Shown in pieces: positions 9,064-17,440 of a stretch of DNA of 64,000 nt. The notes below the pieces were generated by a model, which was not told the origin of the DNA, ran no database searches, and saw only the letters and a list, made by a program, of their open reading frames with translations. The stretch's first letter is position 1, and each line of letters begins with the position of its first letter. The position numbers and the translations under genes were made by a program. Source of the DNA: Catalinimonas alkaloidigena (lineage in GTDB: Bacteria; Bacteroidota; Bacteroidia; Cytophagales; Cyclobacteriaceae). The stretch spans positions 2,857,001-2,921,000 of the forward strand of contig NZ_JAQFIL010000001.1 in assembly GCF_029504655.1 (NCBI RefSeq). The letters are read 5' to 3'.

Positions 9064-10299
9064 TTATTCCTGTTTTGTCATTGCGCTCTCTTTCATGGCT
9101 GTACTATAGATTGCGTTTAATAAACTTTTTTCGCCTTTGGTGTCACTATCTAATTGCCAAAACATAATCCCCCCCAGTTCATTCTCAATAGCAAACTCGG
9201 TTTTAAGCTTTAGAGAAAGTGTATCATCATAGGAAATAAAAATGCTGTCCGTAGGATTGTATAAGTAAGGTGCTTTGGCCGTTTCATCCCAATAACGAGT
9301 GAAACCATTTTTATTTTCGTATTTATCACGAATAATCTCATAGGTCGCCCAGCCGGTATGTACGCCTTTGTTGGGCTGATAAAGTCCATGATTTTGCGGT
9401 GGAACCCCTTTCCAGGCTCTGCCGTAGAATGCACCACCAATGACAATCTGTTGTGGGTCTACCCCTTGTTTGATACAGTAGTTGATTATCCTTTCTGCTG
9501 AACGGGGCTGATATAAACTTTGTCCTTCATCTGCTTGAGCTCTTCTTTCCACCACATATTCGTAAAATGGCTGGTCTTTAATATCATCATCAGTGATCAT
9601 TCCTAACCCGGTATGATGGGCGGTATAGGGTGTACTTCCCCCTACCGCATCATAGGTCATCACATTCATATAATCTGCATACTTCATTACCTCGCTAAGC
9701 TCAATGTGATCGTAATAGCGCTGCCAGCCCGCTGATGCAAAAGTCAGGATAAGCTCGGGATTTATATCGTCCATCGCTTCTCGCAATTCTTTCATGAGCA
9801 AGGTAAAATTTTGTTTGTCCTCCCGCCTGAAGTCTATGCCGGCAGAACCGATAGCGGGATACTCCCAGTCCATATCAATACCATCCAGTTGATATTGATT
9901 AATTAATTCCATTGTGCTGCGAACAAACTTTGCTCTTCCTTCTGCTGTGACTGACATATCAGAGAAGCCTCCGGCAGTCCATCCTCCACAGGCAAGCATT
10001 ACTTTCAGATGAGGATGATTTGCTTTAGCAGCAACCAGTCTGCTGAGTTTCTCAGGAGCGCGTTCATCAGTAAAGCCCATTTCACCATCTACTACTTTGG
10101 AGAATGAGTAGATGATGTGTGTGAGTTGCTCAAGGAGAAGATCTTCTGCTTTAAAATCATCTCTGGGCACATAATAAGCCATGATATTGATAGGTGAATG
10201 ATGTACCGAAGCTTCCTGCTTTTCAGTTTGAGAAGAATGACAAGCTGAAAGCCAAAAAATAGCAAAGGTCAGAATAAAACAAGATACATATTTTAACAT
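9064..10299 (-). CDS. GH18 chitinase-like lipoprotein
   Basis: The 411-residue protein has a lipobox (FWLSAC, lipid Cys C20). Its GH18 barrel carries the signature DGIDMDWEYP, giving D142, D144 and the acid/base Glu E146. The strand-3 motif VMLACGGW and the MTYDAVGG segment are also family hallmarks. GH18 enzymes hydrolyse chitin or other beta-1,4-GlcNAc polymers by substrate-assisted catalysis. Anchoring at the cell envelope is implied by the lipobox. Upstream DNA is shared with the divergent cheB at 10568. Confidence 0.93.
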   Translation of the reverse strand: MLKYVSCFILTFAIFWLSACHSSQTEKQEASVHHSPINIMAYYVPRDDFKAEDLLLEQLTHIIYSFSKVVDGEMGFTDERAPEKLSRLVAAKANHPHLKVMLACGGWTAGGFSDMSVTAEGRAKFVRSTMELINQYQLDGIDMDWEYPAIGSAGIDFRREDKQNFTLLMKELREAMDDINPELILTFASAGWQRYYDHIELSEVMKYADYMNVMTYDAVGGSTPYTAHHTGLGMITDDDIKDQPFYEYVVERRAQADEGQSLYQPRSAERIINYCIKQGVDPQQIVIGGAFYGRAWKGVPPQNHGLYQPNKGVHTGWATYEIIRDKYENKNGFTRYWDETAKAPYLYNPTDSIFISYDDTLSLKLKTEFAIENELGGIMFWQLDSDTKGEKSLLNAIYSTAMKESAMTKQE

Positions 10300-10567
10300 G
10301 TTTGAAAACTAGTTTAAGTTACATGATCATTGTGCCTGACGAATTAAATAGCGACAGGGCTTATTACCAATACCGGATTGATGGCAAATGGAGGATTTTT
10401 TTTCTACCTGAATGCCTCTGCCTAAAATTAAGATTAAAGCAGTAGTCATTCTTTTACAAAGTTTATAATCACTAACTTGAAATTATATAAATATCAGAGT
10501 TATTCTATATCCCTAAATAATATGATTGTCAGTTCACCAAAATACCAGAATCTTTTAATCCATAATA

Positions 10568-11143
10568 ATGACTGATGATATTTTAGTAGTAGGTATCGGA
10601 TATTCAGCCGGAGGAATACCGCCTCTGAAGCGTTTATTTGAAAATATACCGCTGGGTAGCGGACTATCATTTGTAGTGGTACAACATCTGCAACGTCGTC
10701 AACGAAACCGCCTTAAAGATATACTTGAGCCCTCTACTAATCTTGATCTGACTTATGTTGAGGACAGTATCATTATCCAACCTGATCATATTTATTTACT
10801 GAAATCTAACCAGTACGTGAAAATATGGGATAATCATCTGTACTTACAGGATCGTAGAGAAGAGGAAGTAGTAAATTATGCAATTGATACTTTTTTTACA
10901 TCACTGGCTGAGGAGCGGCAACATAAAGCTATAGGAGTTATACTTTCTGGTGGAGGTAATGATGGCACGAAAGGATGTGTCCGTATTTATGAAGAAGGAG
11001 GAAAAGTATTAGTACAGTCTCCACAATCAGCAGAGTTTCAATTTTTACCCGCCAATGTCATTGACGCAGACAACCCAGTAGCGGTAGAGAAACGAGAAGA
11101 ACTGGCAAAAATACTTTTAGAAATTTCTCAAAGTTTGAGATAA
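10568..11143 (+). CDS. cheB: Stand-alone CheB methylesterase domain
   Basis: The 191-residue protein consists only of a CheB catalytic domain; no receiver domain precedes it. The triad is complete: S13 in GIGYSAGG, H40 in VVVQHLQRR and D132 in SGGGNDGTKG, corresponding to Ser164, His190 and Asp286 of Salmonella CheB. In chemotaxis CheB demethylates glutamyl esters on receptors. Lacking a receiver, it would not be controlled by CheA phosphorylation. It precedes the CheB-CheR-kinase fusion by 149 bp on the same strand and probably works with it. Confidence 0.9.
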   Translation: MTDDILVVGIGYSAGGIPPLKRLFENIPLGSGLSFVVVQHLQRRQRNRLKDILEPSTNLDLTYVEDSIIIQPDHIYLLKSNQYVKIWDNHLYLQDRREEEVVNYAIDTFFTSLAEERQHKAIGVILSGGGNDGTKGCVRIYEEGGKVLVQSPQSAEFQFLPANVIDADNPVAVEKREELAKILLEISQSLR

Positions 11144-11292
11144 AACAAGTGTTTTTATTATCAATTTAATCGCCTGAAAAAACACAAATAGCCATTTTTT
11201 GTTCTTCAGTCAAATCACATTAAAGGATAGTTAGGCTATTCTGATTCCGCAACACTAGTATTAAAAATTCATTTTTCTGACTGACTAAATTT

Positions 11293-14200
11293 ATGCATCA
11301 TTTTTATGTCGTAGGTATCGGATGCTCCAGTAGCAGCATTGCTGATATCAGGGCCTTTTTTTCTAAGCTAAATAGTGAGCCAGAAATGAGCTTTATCATC
11401 ATTCAAAATCTCGCTCAGCATGCAACCCCTATAGACACTAAAATCCTAGCTGACTGCACCAATTTAGCTATAGTCAATGCAGAACACGGAATTTCCATAG
11501 AAAAAAATAAGGTATACCTGATGCCTATTGATCGTAGCCTAAGCCTGCAGCAAAAAAAATTTTACTCTAACGCCAAAGCCAGTCATGTGACACTTTCACA
11601 TGCTGTAGACACCTGCTTTGCTGACCTGGCAAATGAATTTGAAAATAAGGCAGCGGGTATCCTCTTGTCTGGTAAAGGTACCGATGGTACGCTAGGGATT
11701 AGCAGGATTAGTAAAGCAGGTGGTATTGTGATGGTACAAAGTCCTGATTCTACCTCTAACTCAGAAATGCCACAGGTGGCTATCACCAGTGAGTATGCTG
11801 AATCAGTAATGCCCCCGGAGGATATGGCTATTTACCTTAATAAATTAATAAATGACGCAAAACAAAATCATGAAGTGGATGATCAGAATAGCATTTCTAT
11901 AGATGAAGAGCAAATAGAAAGTATTATTAAATTATTAAGCGAGTATTCAAATGTTGATTTTAGTCACTACAAGACCAACTCCTTTATTCGTAGAATAAGG
12001 AAGCGCATCTCAATCAATCAAAAAAAGAGTGTTGAAGAATATTATTCTTTTTTGAAAGAGAATAAGCATGAACTGTATACGCTTTATAACAATTCTCTCA
12101 TTGGAGTTACTAGCTTCTTCAGAAACAAAGAAGCATTTGAAGCTATTGAAAAAGAAGTCATTCCTCGTATATGCGAACATAAAGATTCCTATGAACAAAT
12201 AAGAATATGGGTGCCGGCATGCGCTACCGGAGAAGAAGCTTATTCAATTGCCATACTAATTGAAGAATACATTCGCGATAACCATTTAAAAGTAGACTTT
12301 AAGCTATTTGCCACTGATCTGGATGATAGCGCTTTAGATTTTGCAAGCCAGGCTTGTTATCCTAAAGAAGCACTTAAGAATATATCAGATTTAAGGATAA
12401 GTCGTTTTTTTCAGCAGGAATCTTCATTTTATATAGTTGCTCCATCGCTTCGGAAGAAAATACTCTTTGTAAAACATAACCTTTTAAAGGATCCTCCTTT
12501 TATCAGGCTTGATTTGGTGAGTTGCAGGAATCTGTATATTTACCTTAAACCCAAAGCACAGCAGAAGATCACGAATATATTTCATTACGCCCTCAAGCCG
12601 GGAGGTTTTTTGATGTTAGGTAACGATGAATATTTGGTTGAAACCGAGACTGCTTTTGAAAAAGTAAATAGTAAACAAAGCATTTATCGTAACCTTGCCT
12701 CAGTGGAGCATCGTCCCTTAAATTTTGATAGTGACATCAACCTTCCCAACAGAGGATTTATACAAAAATCACTCTCCGAGCCAAGGGGATCAAAGCACAC
12801 ATTTCAGTTTGAAAATCATATGGCCAGTCTGGTCTTGGATGCCTATGTACCCGCTGCCATAGTGGTAAACCTGAAGATGGAAGTAGTTTACCTTCATGGT
12901 GAGCTTGAAAGGTTTTTACAACTACCACGGCGGGCAATGAGTCCATCTCTGGAAAAAATGCTTAGTCCTCAACTGCTGATCATTATTAAGAACGGGATTG
13001 TAAAATTAAAAGAAGGTAGTATTTATGTGCGTATCAAGGATGTCCCTTTAGAAATTAATAAAGAGAAAAGCCATACAAATATTAATATACGCTTGCTTGG
13101 CGGAAGGCATAAGCGACAGCATTTTTTTCTAATTGAATTTGGAACGGAGTCCCATGCAAATGAAAATACGCCTCGGATCAGCAAATCACGAAGTGACATA
13201 GAATCTATTGACTATGTTAGCAATCTGGAGACAGAGCTGAAACTTTGTAAACAGGAGCTTATCTCAATTACTCAGGAGCTGGAGGCGAACCAGGAAGAGT
13301 TGCAGGCTTCGCATGAAGAAATGCTTTCTTCCAATGAGGAGCTTCAGAGCACCAATGAAGAGCTTCAGTCATCTAACGAAGAGCTATTTACTGCCAACTC
13401 TGAGTTAAAACGAAAAATTGAAGAACTGACCCTTCTCAATCATGATATCAATAACCTCTTTGAGAGCACCGATATCGCTATTCTTTTTCTGGATAAAAAA
13501 CTCAACATCCGTAAATTCACTCCTTCCGTTAGCCAGCATTTTAAAATCAGGGACTTGGATGTTGGAAGACCGCTGACCGACCTGAACCGTAGCTTTAAGG
13601 ACCAGCATTTTGAAAAAAATCTATATCAAGTCCTAAAGGATGAATCTGTTCTGGAAAAAGAGGTATTGAACCATAATGGTCATTATTTCCTGTTAAGGAT
13701 TATACCCTACCTTAAAGACAATAAAGGGGGCTCAGGGCTGGTTATAACCTTTGTTGACATATCTGACTTACGGAACGCGAATAAACAATTAGAAAAACTT
13801 ACCACTGACCTTAAACATTCTGAAGAAAATCTACAATCACTGCTTGATAACTCTCCGGATGTTATCATACGCTTTGATCCACAACTCAACCATTTATTTT
13901 TTAATCATACCGCAAAATATTTTTTCAAAAAAAACACGATACAGTTTTCAAATTTTAATGATTACAGTTCTCTACTTTTTGATAAAGCTGAAGGACAAAA
14001 GCTGAAAGACAAATTGCTTCAGGTGCTCAGTGATGGTAAAGATAATGAGCTCTATATTACAACTCATCTCAAAAACGTGCCTATCCATTTTTATGTGAAG
14101 CTGGTCGCAGAGTTCAATGAAGGAGATATCAATCCGCAAAGCATACTGGCGATTGCCAGAGATATCACGTCTATAAAAAAGGCTGAAGCAGGCCTATATG

Positions 14201-14895
14201 CCAAAAATAATGAGCTGATTAAAATCAATGAATACCTTGATGAATTTGTCTATGCCATTGCCCATGATTTACGTGCACCTGTAGCTAACTTACTCAGTAT
14301 CATAAAGCTTTTTGAATCCGATGATCCTCATAATCAGGAACGGCTATTTAGCTTGCTTTCAAAAACCGTTTACCGGCTTGATGCTACGCTTAACGGTCTT
14401 ATTGACATGATAGAAGTGCAGGAAAAAGGAAGTCAGGAAGGAGAAAACTGTTTGTTTGAAGAAGTAGTTGATGAAATAAAAAAAGAGCTTTTCAGACAGA
14501 TTGAAGAGAGCGGTGCTGTGGTAAGCTGTGATTTCACCGAAGTATCCAATATAAAGTATAACAGAACATATCTGTACAGTATCATTTTCAACTTACTGAG
14601 CAATGCCATTAAGTACCGTAGAAAGGATCATACTCCCATGATTAATATTCAATCTAACAACTTAGATCAGCAGGGAGTCATGCTCAGTATATCGGATAAT
14701 GGTAAAGGGATAGACCTTGATGCCAATACTAAAGAACTCTTTAAGCCTTTTAGAAGATTTGATAACAGCTCTGAGGGCATGGGTATTGGTTTACACATCG
14801 TCAAGAATATGATAGAGAGAAATGGTGGAAAAATTAAGGTAGAGAGCGAACTGGATAAAGGGAGCACTTTCAAACTCTACCTTATTGCTTACTGA
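11293..14895 (+). CDS. CheB-CheR-PAS-histidine kinase fusion protein
   Basis: The 1200-residue soluble protein has, in order: a CheB domain (1-190), a CheR N-terminal and SAM-methyltransferase domain (about 205-470; VPACATGEEAYS, FATDLD, SCRNLYIYL) and a divergent PAS-like stretch. Then come a long coiled coil (about 645-715, rich in ELQSTNEELQ units), two PAS domains (about 720-970), HisKA with H991 in AIAHDLRAP, and an HATPase with ISDNGKGID and GMGIGLHIV. In the CheB part the Ser (S12) and Asp (D131) remain, but the His position is Asn (N39 in IIIQNL). That domain is therefore probably not an esterase. No transmembrane segment is seen. A receiver protein follows. Confidence 0.93.
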   Translation: MHHFYVVGIGCSSSSIADIRAFFSKLNSEPEMSFIIIQNLAQHATPIDTKILADCTNLAIVNAEHGISIEKNKVYLMPIDRSLSLQQKKFYSNAKASHVTLSHAVDTCFADLANEFENKAAGILLSGKGTDGTLGISRISKAGGIVMVQSPDSTSNSEMPQVAITSEYAESVMPPEDMAIYLNKLINDAKQNHEVDDQNSISIDEEQIESIIKLLSEYSNVDFSHYKTNSFIRRIRKRISINQKKSVEEYYSFLKENKHELYTLYNNSLIGVTSFFRNKEAFEAIEKEVIPRICEHKDSYEQIRIWVPACATGEEAYSIAILIEEYIRDNHLKVDFKLFATDLDDSALDFASQACYPKEALKNISDLRISRFFQQESSFYIVAPSLRKKILFVKHNLLKDPPFIRLDLVSCRNLYIYLKPKAQQKITNIFHYALKPGGFLMLGNDEYLVETETAFEKVNSKQSIYRNLASVEHRPLNFDSDINLPNRGFIQKSLSEPRGSKHTFQFENHMASLVLDAYVPAAIVVNLKMEVVYLHGELERFLQLPRRAMSPSLEKMLSPQLLIIIKNGIVKLKEGSIYVRIKDVPLEINKEKSHTNINIRLLGGRHKRQHFFLIEFGTESHANENTPRISKSRSDIESIDYVSNLETELKLCKQELISITQELEANQEELQASHEEMLSSNEELQSTNEELQSSNEELFTANSELKRKIEELTLLNHDINNLFESTDIAILFLDKKLNIRKFTPSVSQHFKIRDLDVGRPLTDLNRSFKDQHFEKNLYQVLKDESVLEKEVLNHNGHYFLLRIIPYLKDNKGGSGLVITFVDISDLRNANKQLEKLTTDLKHSEENLQSLLDNSPDVIIRFDPQLNHLFFNHTAKYFFKKNTIQFSNFNDYSSLLFDKAEGQKLKDKLLQVLSDGKDNELYITTHLKNVPIHFYVKLVAEFNEGDINPQSILAIARDITSIKKAEAGLYAKNNELIKINEYLDEFVYAIAHDLRAPVANLLSIIKLFESDDPHNQERLFSLLSKTVYRLDATLNGLIDMIEVQEKGSQEGENCLFEEVVDEIKKELFRQIEESGAVVSCDFTEVSNIKYNRTYLYSIIFNLLSNAIKYRRKDHTPMINIQSNNLDQQGVMLSISDNGKGIDLDANTKELFKPFRRFDNSSEGMGIGLHIVKNMIERNGGKIKVESELDKGSTFKLYLIAY

Positions 14896-15045
14896 ACATA
14901 TAAATGACAGTAGTAATCGCTTACGACAGTTTACTATATAATATAACGATTAATACTCATCAAAATAGCTTTACTAATCATTCTAAAAAAACTAATTTCA
15001 TATGATTTTTTTACAGTAAACCTACTACTTTTTAATTTGCTATTT

Positions 15046-15450
15046 ATGGAAACCAAACCTGTACTTATTATCGATGATGATGAAATATCTCAGATGGTTT
15101 TGTCAGTTCAGTTGGAAAAAATAGTCAACACCGATGATATTATTATTAAAGATGATGGTGCCAAGGCACTGCTTTTTTTAGATAATATTCTAGCGCATCA
15201 AAAAGAGAAACCCTGTCTTATTTTTCTAGATTTGAATATGCCGCAAGTTAGTGGCTATGATTTTATCAAAATCTACGAAGAAGTGTATGCCCCTTTGTTG
15301 CCAAATGCACAATTAATGATTTTGACCAGTTCAGTTCGTAAGAAAGACCAGGAAATGGCAAAGCATTATCATTCCGTAAAAGGCTATTATAAAAAACCAC
15401 TTGAAGAATTTCAGTTAAAAGAGATCATGACTATCGTAGAAAGTGTATAA
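15046..15450 (+). CDS. Single-domain response regulator (CheY-like receiver)
   Basis: The 134-residue protein is a bare receiver. The acidic pocket lies in IIDDDE near the start, the phospho-acceptor is D62 in FLDLNMP, the switch Thr is in LTSS and the conserved Lys is in YYKKPL. It has no output domain. ATG 15046 is chosen over an upstream TTG (15037) because the receiver beta-strand starts directly after it. It lies 150 bp after the CheB-CheR-kinase gene and is the most likely phosphotransfer partner of that kinase. Confidence 0.9.
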   Translation: METKPVLIIDDDEISQMVLSVQLEKIVNTDDIIIKDDGAKALLFLDNILAHQKEKPCLIFLDLNMPQVSGYDFIKIYEEVYAPLLPNAQLMILTSSVRKKDQEMAKHYHSVKGYYKKPLEEFQLKEIMTIVESV

Positions 15451-15775
15451 AAGTAAAATAATTGCACATCCAAAGTATGGTAGTAACGCTAATCTGGTGG
15501 CTGTGCTAAAATAAAGCAGAACAGACTTACTGGTAGTATCAAGTACTTTTGCTGAATTAGCTTTACCCTCAGTCAATTCCCCTCAAATATGGGGAAAGAC
15601 TTAAAAAAAACTGTCAACTCATTTAGTAGCATGCTGCTCAGGTGGCCATGTCTCCTATATTTTTATGTGCATTACTACGTTGTGCCCGGGAAATATAAAA
15701 TAGTCATAATGCACAATTTCTCCTATATTGAAGGCATTAAATACACTTATACGATCACCTCTAACCAAAGCTTAT
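15451..15775. other. Intergenic region, 325 bp, no gene recognised
   Basis: This region lies between the receiver gene and the DUF1080 gene. Open frames here (for example 15589-15855) have no recognisable protein and run into the signal-peptide region of the next gene in another frame. It presumably holds the promoter of the DUF1080 gene, but no convincing TAnnTTTG-type promoter was identified. Confidence 0.5.
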
Positions 15776-16567
15776 ATGAAAATTATCGTACCTCCAATAA
15801 AGCTCATTTACTTTACTGCTATATTACCTTTTCTCTTCTTATTTGTATCAAATAATCTCATTGCTCAAAACGGGGTCGGGGTATTAGCCCCCAGCACTGC
15901 AGAAGTATATTTTGATGGCAGCCGTGAAATGCTGGAGGACAAATGGACGTATTGGGAGGGGCCCAGGTTAGCTGCAGAGCTTCCTATCAAGTGGAAAATT
16001 GTAGAAGATCCAGTAGATCAGGGTACTGCCGTAAATAGCAACGATCCTGCTGCGGCAGGTGGAAAGTATGGTGCTGCTGACATCGTCACGAAAGACAAAT
16101 TCAGGGATTTCAGGTTACATATAGAATTTTTGATTCAAAATGAAGGAGGCAATAGCGGCGTATATTTACAAAACCGCTATGAAATTCAGGTGCTGGATGG
16201 TGACACAACTTCTCACGGAATGGCAGCAGTAATCAATGAAACACCTTCCCCTTACCATGCTTATAATGGTATAGGTAATTGGAACGCCTATGATATAGTT
16301 TTCCGTGCCGCTCGCTTTGAAGATGGAAAGCGTACTGAAAAGGCAATGCTCACCATGTACTTCAATGGAAAAAAGGTCCATGAAAATCAAACTATTAACC
16401 AGGTATGGGGAGGGCCGAACTCTGGCATAGATGGGGGAAATGATGGCGGCAAAGGGATAAGCGATACCCCTGGTGGATTAAAGTTACAAGCTGAAGGTCA
16501 TAATGTGCTTTATCGTAATATCTGGATTGAAGAACTTAATCTTGAAAAAGCAGATACTGATTTTTAA
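15776..16567 (+). CDS. Secreted DUF1080 (3-keto-disaccharide hydrolase-like) protein
   Basis: ATG 15776 gives a clean signal peptide (charged start, hydrophobic core, cleavage after NLIAQ); the upstream TTG would add an implausible 16 residues. The mature part is a jelly-roll DUF1080 domain with YFDGSREML at its start and NSGVYLQNRYEIQVLDG in the middle, both family hallmarks. It lies in a run of secreted carbohydrate genes. Some DUF1080 members hydrolyse 3-keto-glycosides; that activity here is inferred from family only. Confidence 0.88.
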   Translation: MKIIVPPIKLIYFTAILPFLFLFVSNNLIAQNGVGVLAPSTAEVYFDGSREMLEDKWTYWEGPRLAAELPIKWKIVEDPVDQGTAVNSNDPAAAGGKYGAADIVTKDKFRDFRLHIEFLIQNEGGNSGVYLQNRYEIQVLDGDTTSHGMAAVINETPSPYHAYNGIGNWNAYDIVFRAARFEDGKRTEKAMLTMYFNGKKVHENQTINQVWGGPNSGIDGGNDGGKGISDTPGGLKLQAEGHNVLYRNIWIEELNLEKADTDF

Positions 16568-16760
16568 AAGGAATACAAAGTTACATATGAATCATTTTTC
16601 CTATAAACGGAAACATGTATTTATAAATAATTAAATATCAAAAACACCTTAATCACTTCATACAAAGAGGATTTATTAAATTTTTAGCCAACAATTACTA
16701 ATTTTACCTGTTCATAAAGTATATTAATACATATATTTTTTGAACTAAATTAATTAGGAT

Positions 16761-17393
16761 ATGAAGTTTTTAAGCATATTGTCAGCACTATTGATTTCCA
16801 CACCATTAGTATACGGACAAGAACGTGAGGTATTTGACAAAGTACTGGATGATGCGGCTCTGGACGAGTACCAAACTTATGCAATTGGCGATGCGTTTAC
16901 AGGACCAGAAAATAAAGAGTGGGTAAAGTATAGTTCTTTATTGAATAATATGGTTGAAAATTCAGTAGTATATGAGTTTGATACCTATAATTATGATATG
17001 ATGAACGCAGATGCTGAGCTACTCGTCAATTTTATGATTTTTGATGAAGCTTATGATGATAAAATAGGTTATATGCCAGGCTTCAGACTAGAAAATGAAT
17101 CTGGTTTTGATGAAACAATTTTAGACAAGCTAGGTGATGGAAGTCTAGTAATCAGCATTACTGATATCTCTGAAGGAAAAACCATATGGAGTGGATTTGT
17201 TCCCAATGCGGTACAAAGTGATGCTTCATTAAGAGAGCAACAAAAAGATATACGTCAGTCAGTAAATGACGCCATGGAGGTATTTATCGCGAAAACAAAT
17301 TTTGCAGATGCTTCAGAAAATCGTTTTGAAATGGCAACTGAACCCGTAAATGATGTTGATCCCGACGAAGACGATAGTAACAATGAACGATAA
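16761..17393 (+). CDS. Secreted DUF4136-like protein
   Basis: The 210-residue protein has a signal peptide (cleavage after LVYGQ). Its mature domain resembles DUF4136: an early YQTYAIGD stretch, DAELLVNF in the middle, a segment ending TIWSGF, then a helical QSVNDAMEVF region. The C-terminal tail is very acidic (DVDPDEDDSN). DUF4136 proteins are usually small lipoproteins of unknown role; this one lacks a lipobox. A strong hairpin terminator follows 20 bp after the stop. Confidence 0.6.
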   Translation: MKFLSILSALLISTPLVYGQEREVFDKVLDDAALDEYQTYAIGDAFTGPENKEWVKYSSLLNNMVENSVVYEFDTYNYDMMNADAELLVNFMIFDEAYDDKIGYMPGFRLENESGFDETILDKLGDGSLVISITDISEGKTIWSGFVPNAVQSDASLREQQKDIRQSVNDAMEVFIAKTNFADASENRFEMATEPVNDVDPDEDDSNNER

Positions 17394-17414
17394 TCAATAA
17401 AATGTAATTAAGCT

Positions 17415-17440
17415 AAGCCGGATTTTATCCGGCTTTTTTT
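17415..17440 (+). terminator. Rho-independent terminator of the DUF4136-like gene
   Basis: A perfect 9-bp stem (AAGCCGGAT / ATCCGGCTT) with a TTT loop is followed by a T-run. It ends transcription from the left. It lies immediately at the 3' end of the opposing cytochrome gene, whose stop is at 17439, separating the convergent units. Confidence 0.9.

Noticed and set aside
15589..15855. 88-codon frame before the DUF1080 gene
   Set aside because: It overlaps the signal peptide of the DUF1080 protein in another frame and has no recognisable sequence.
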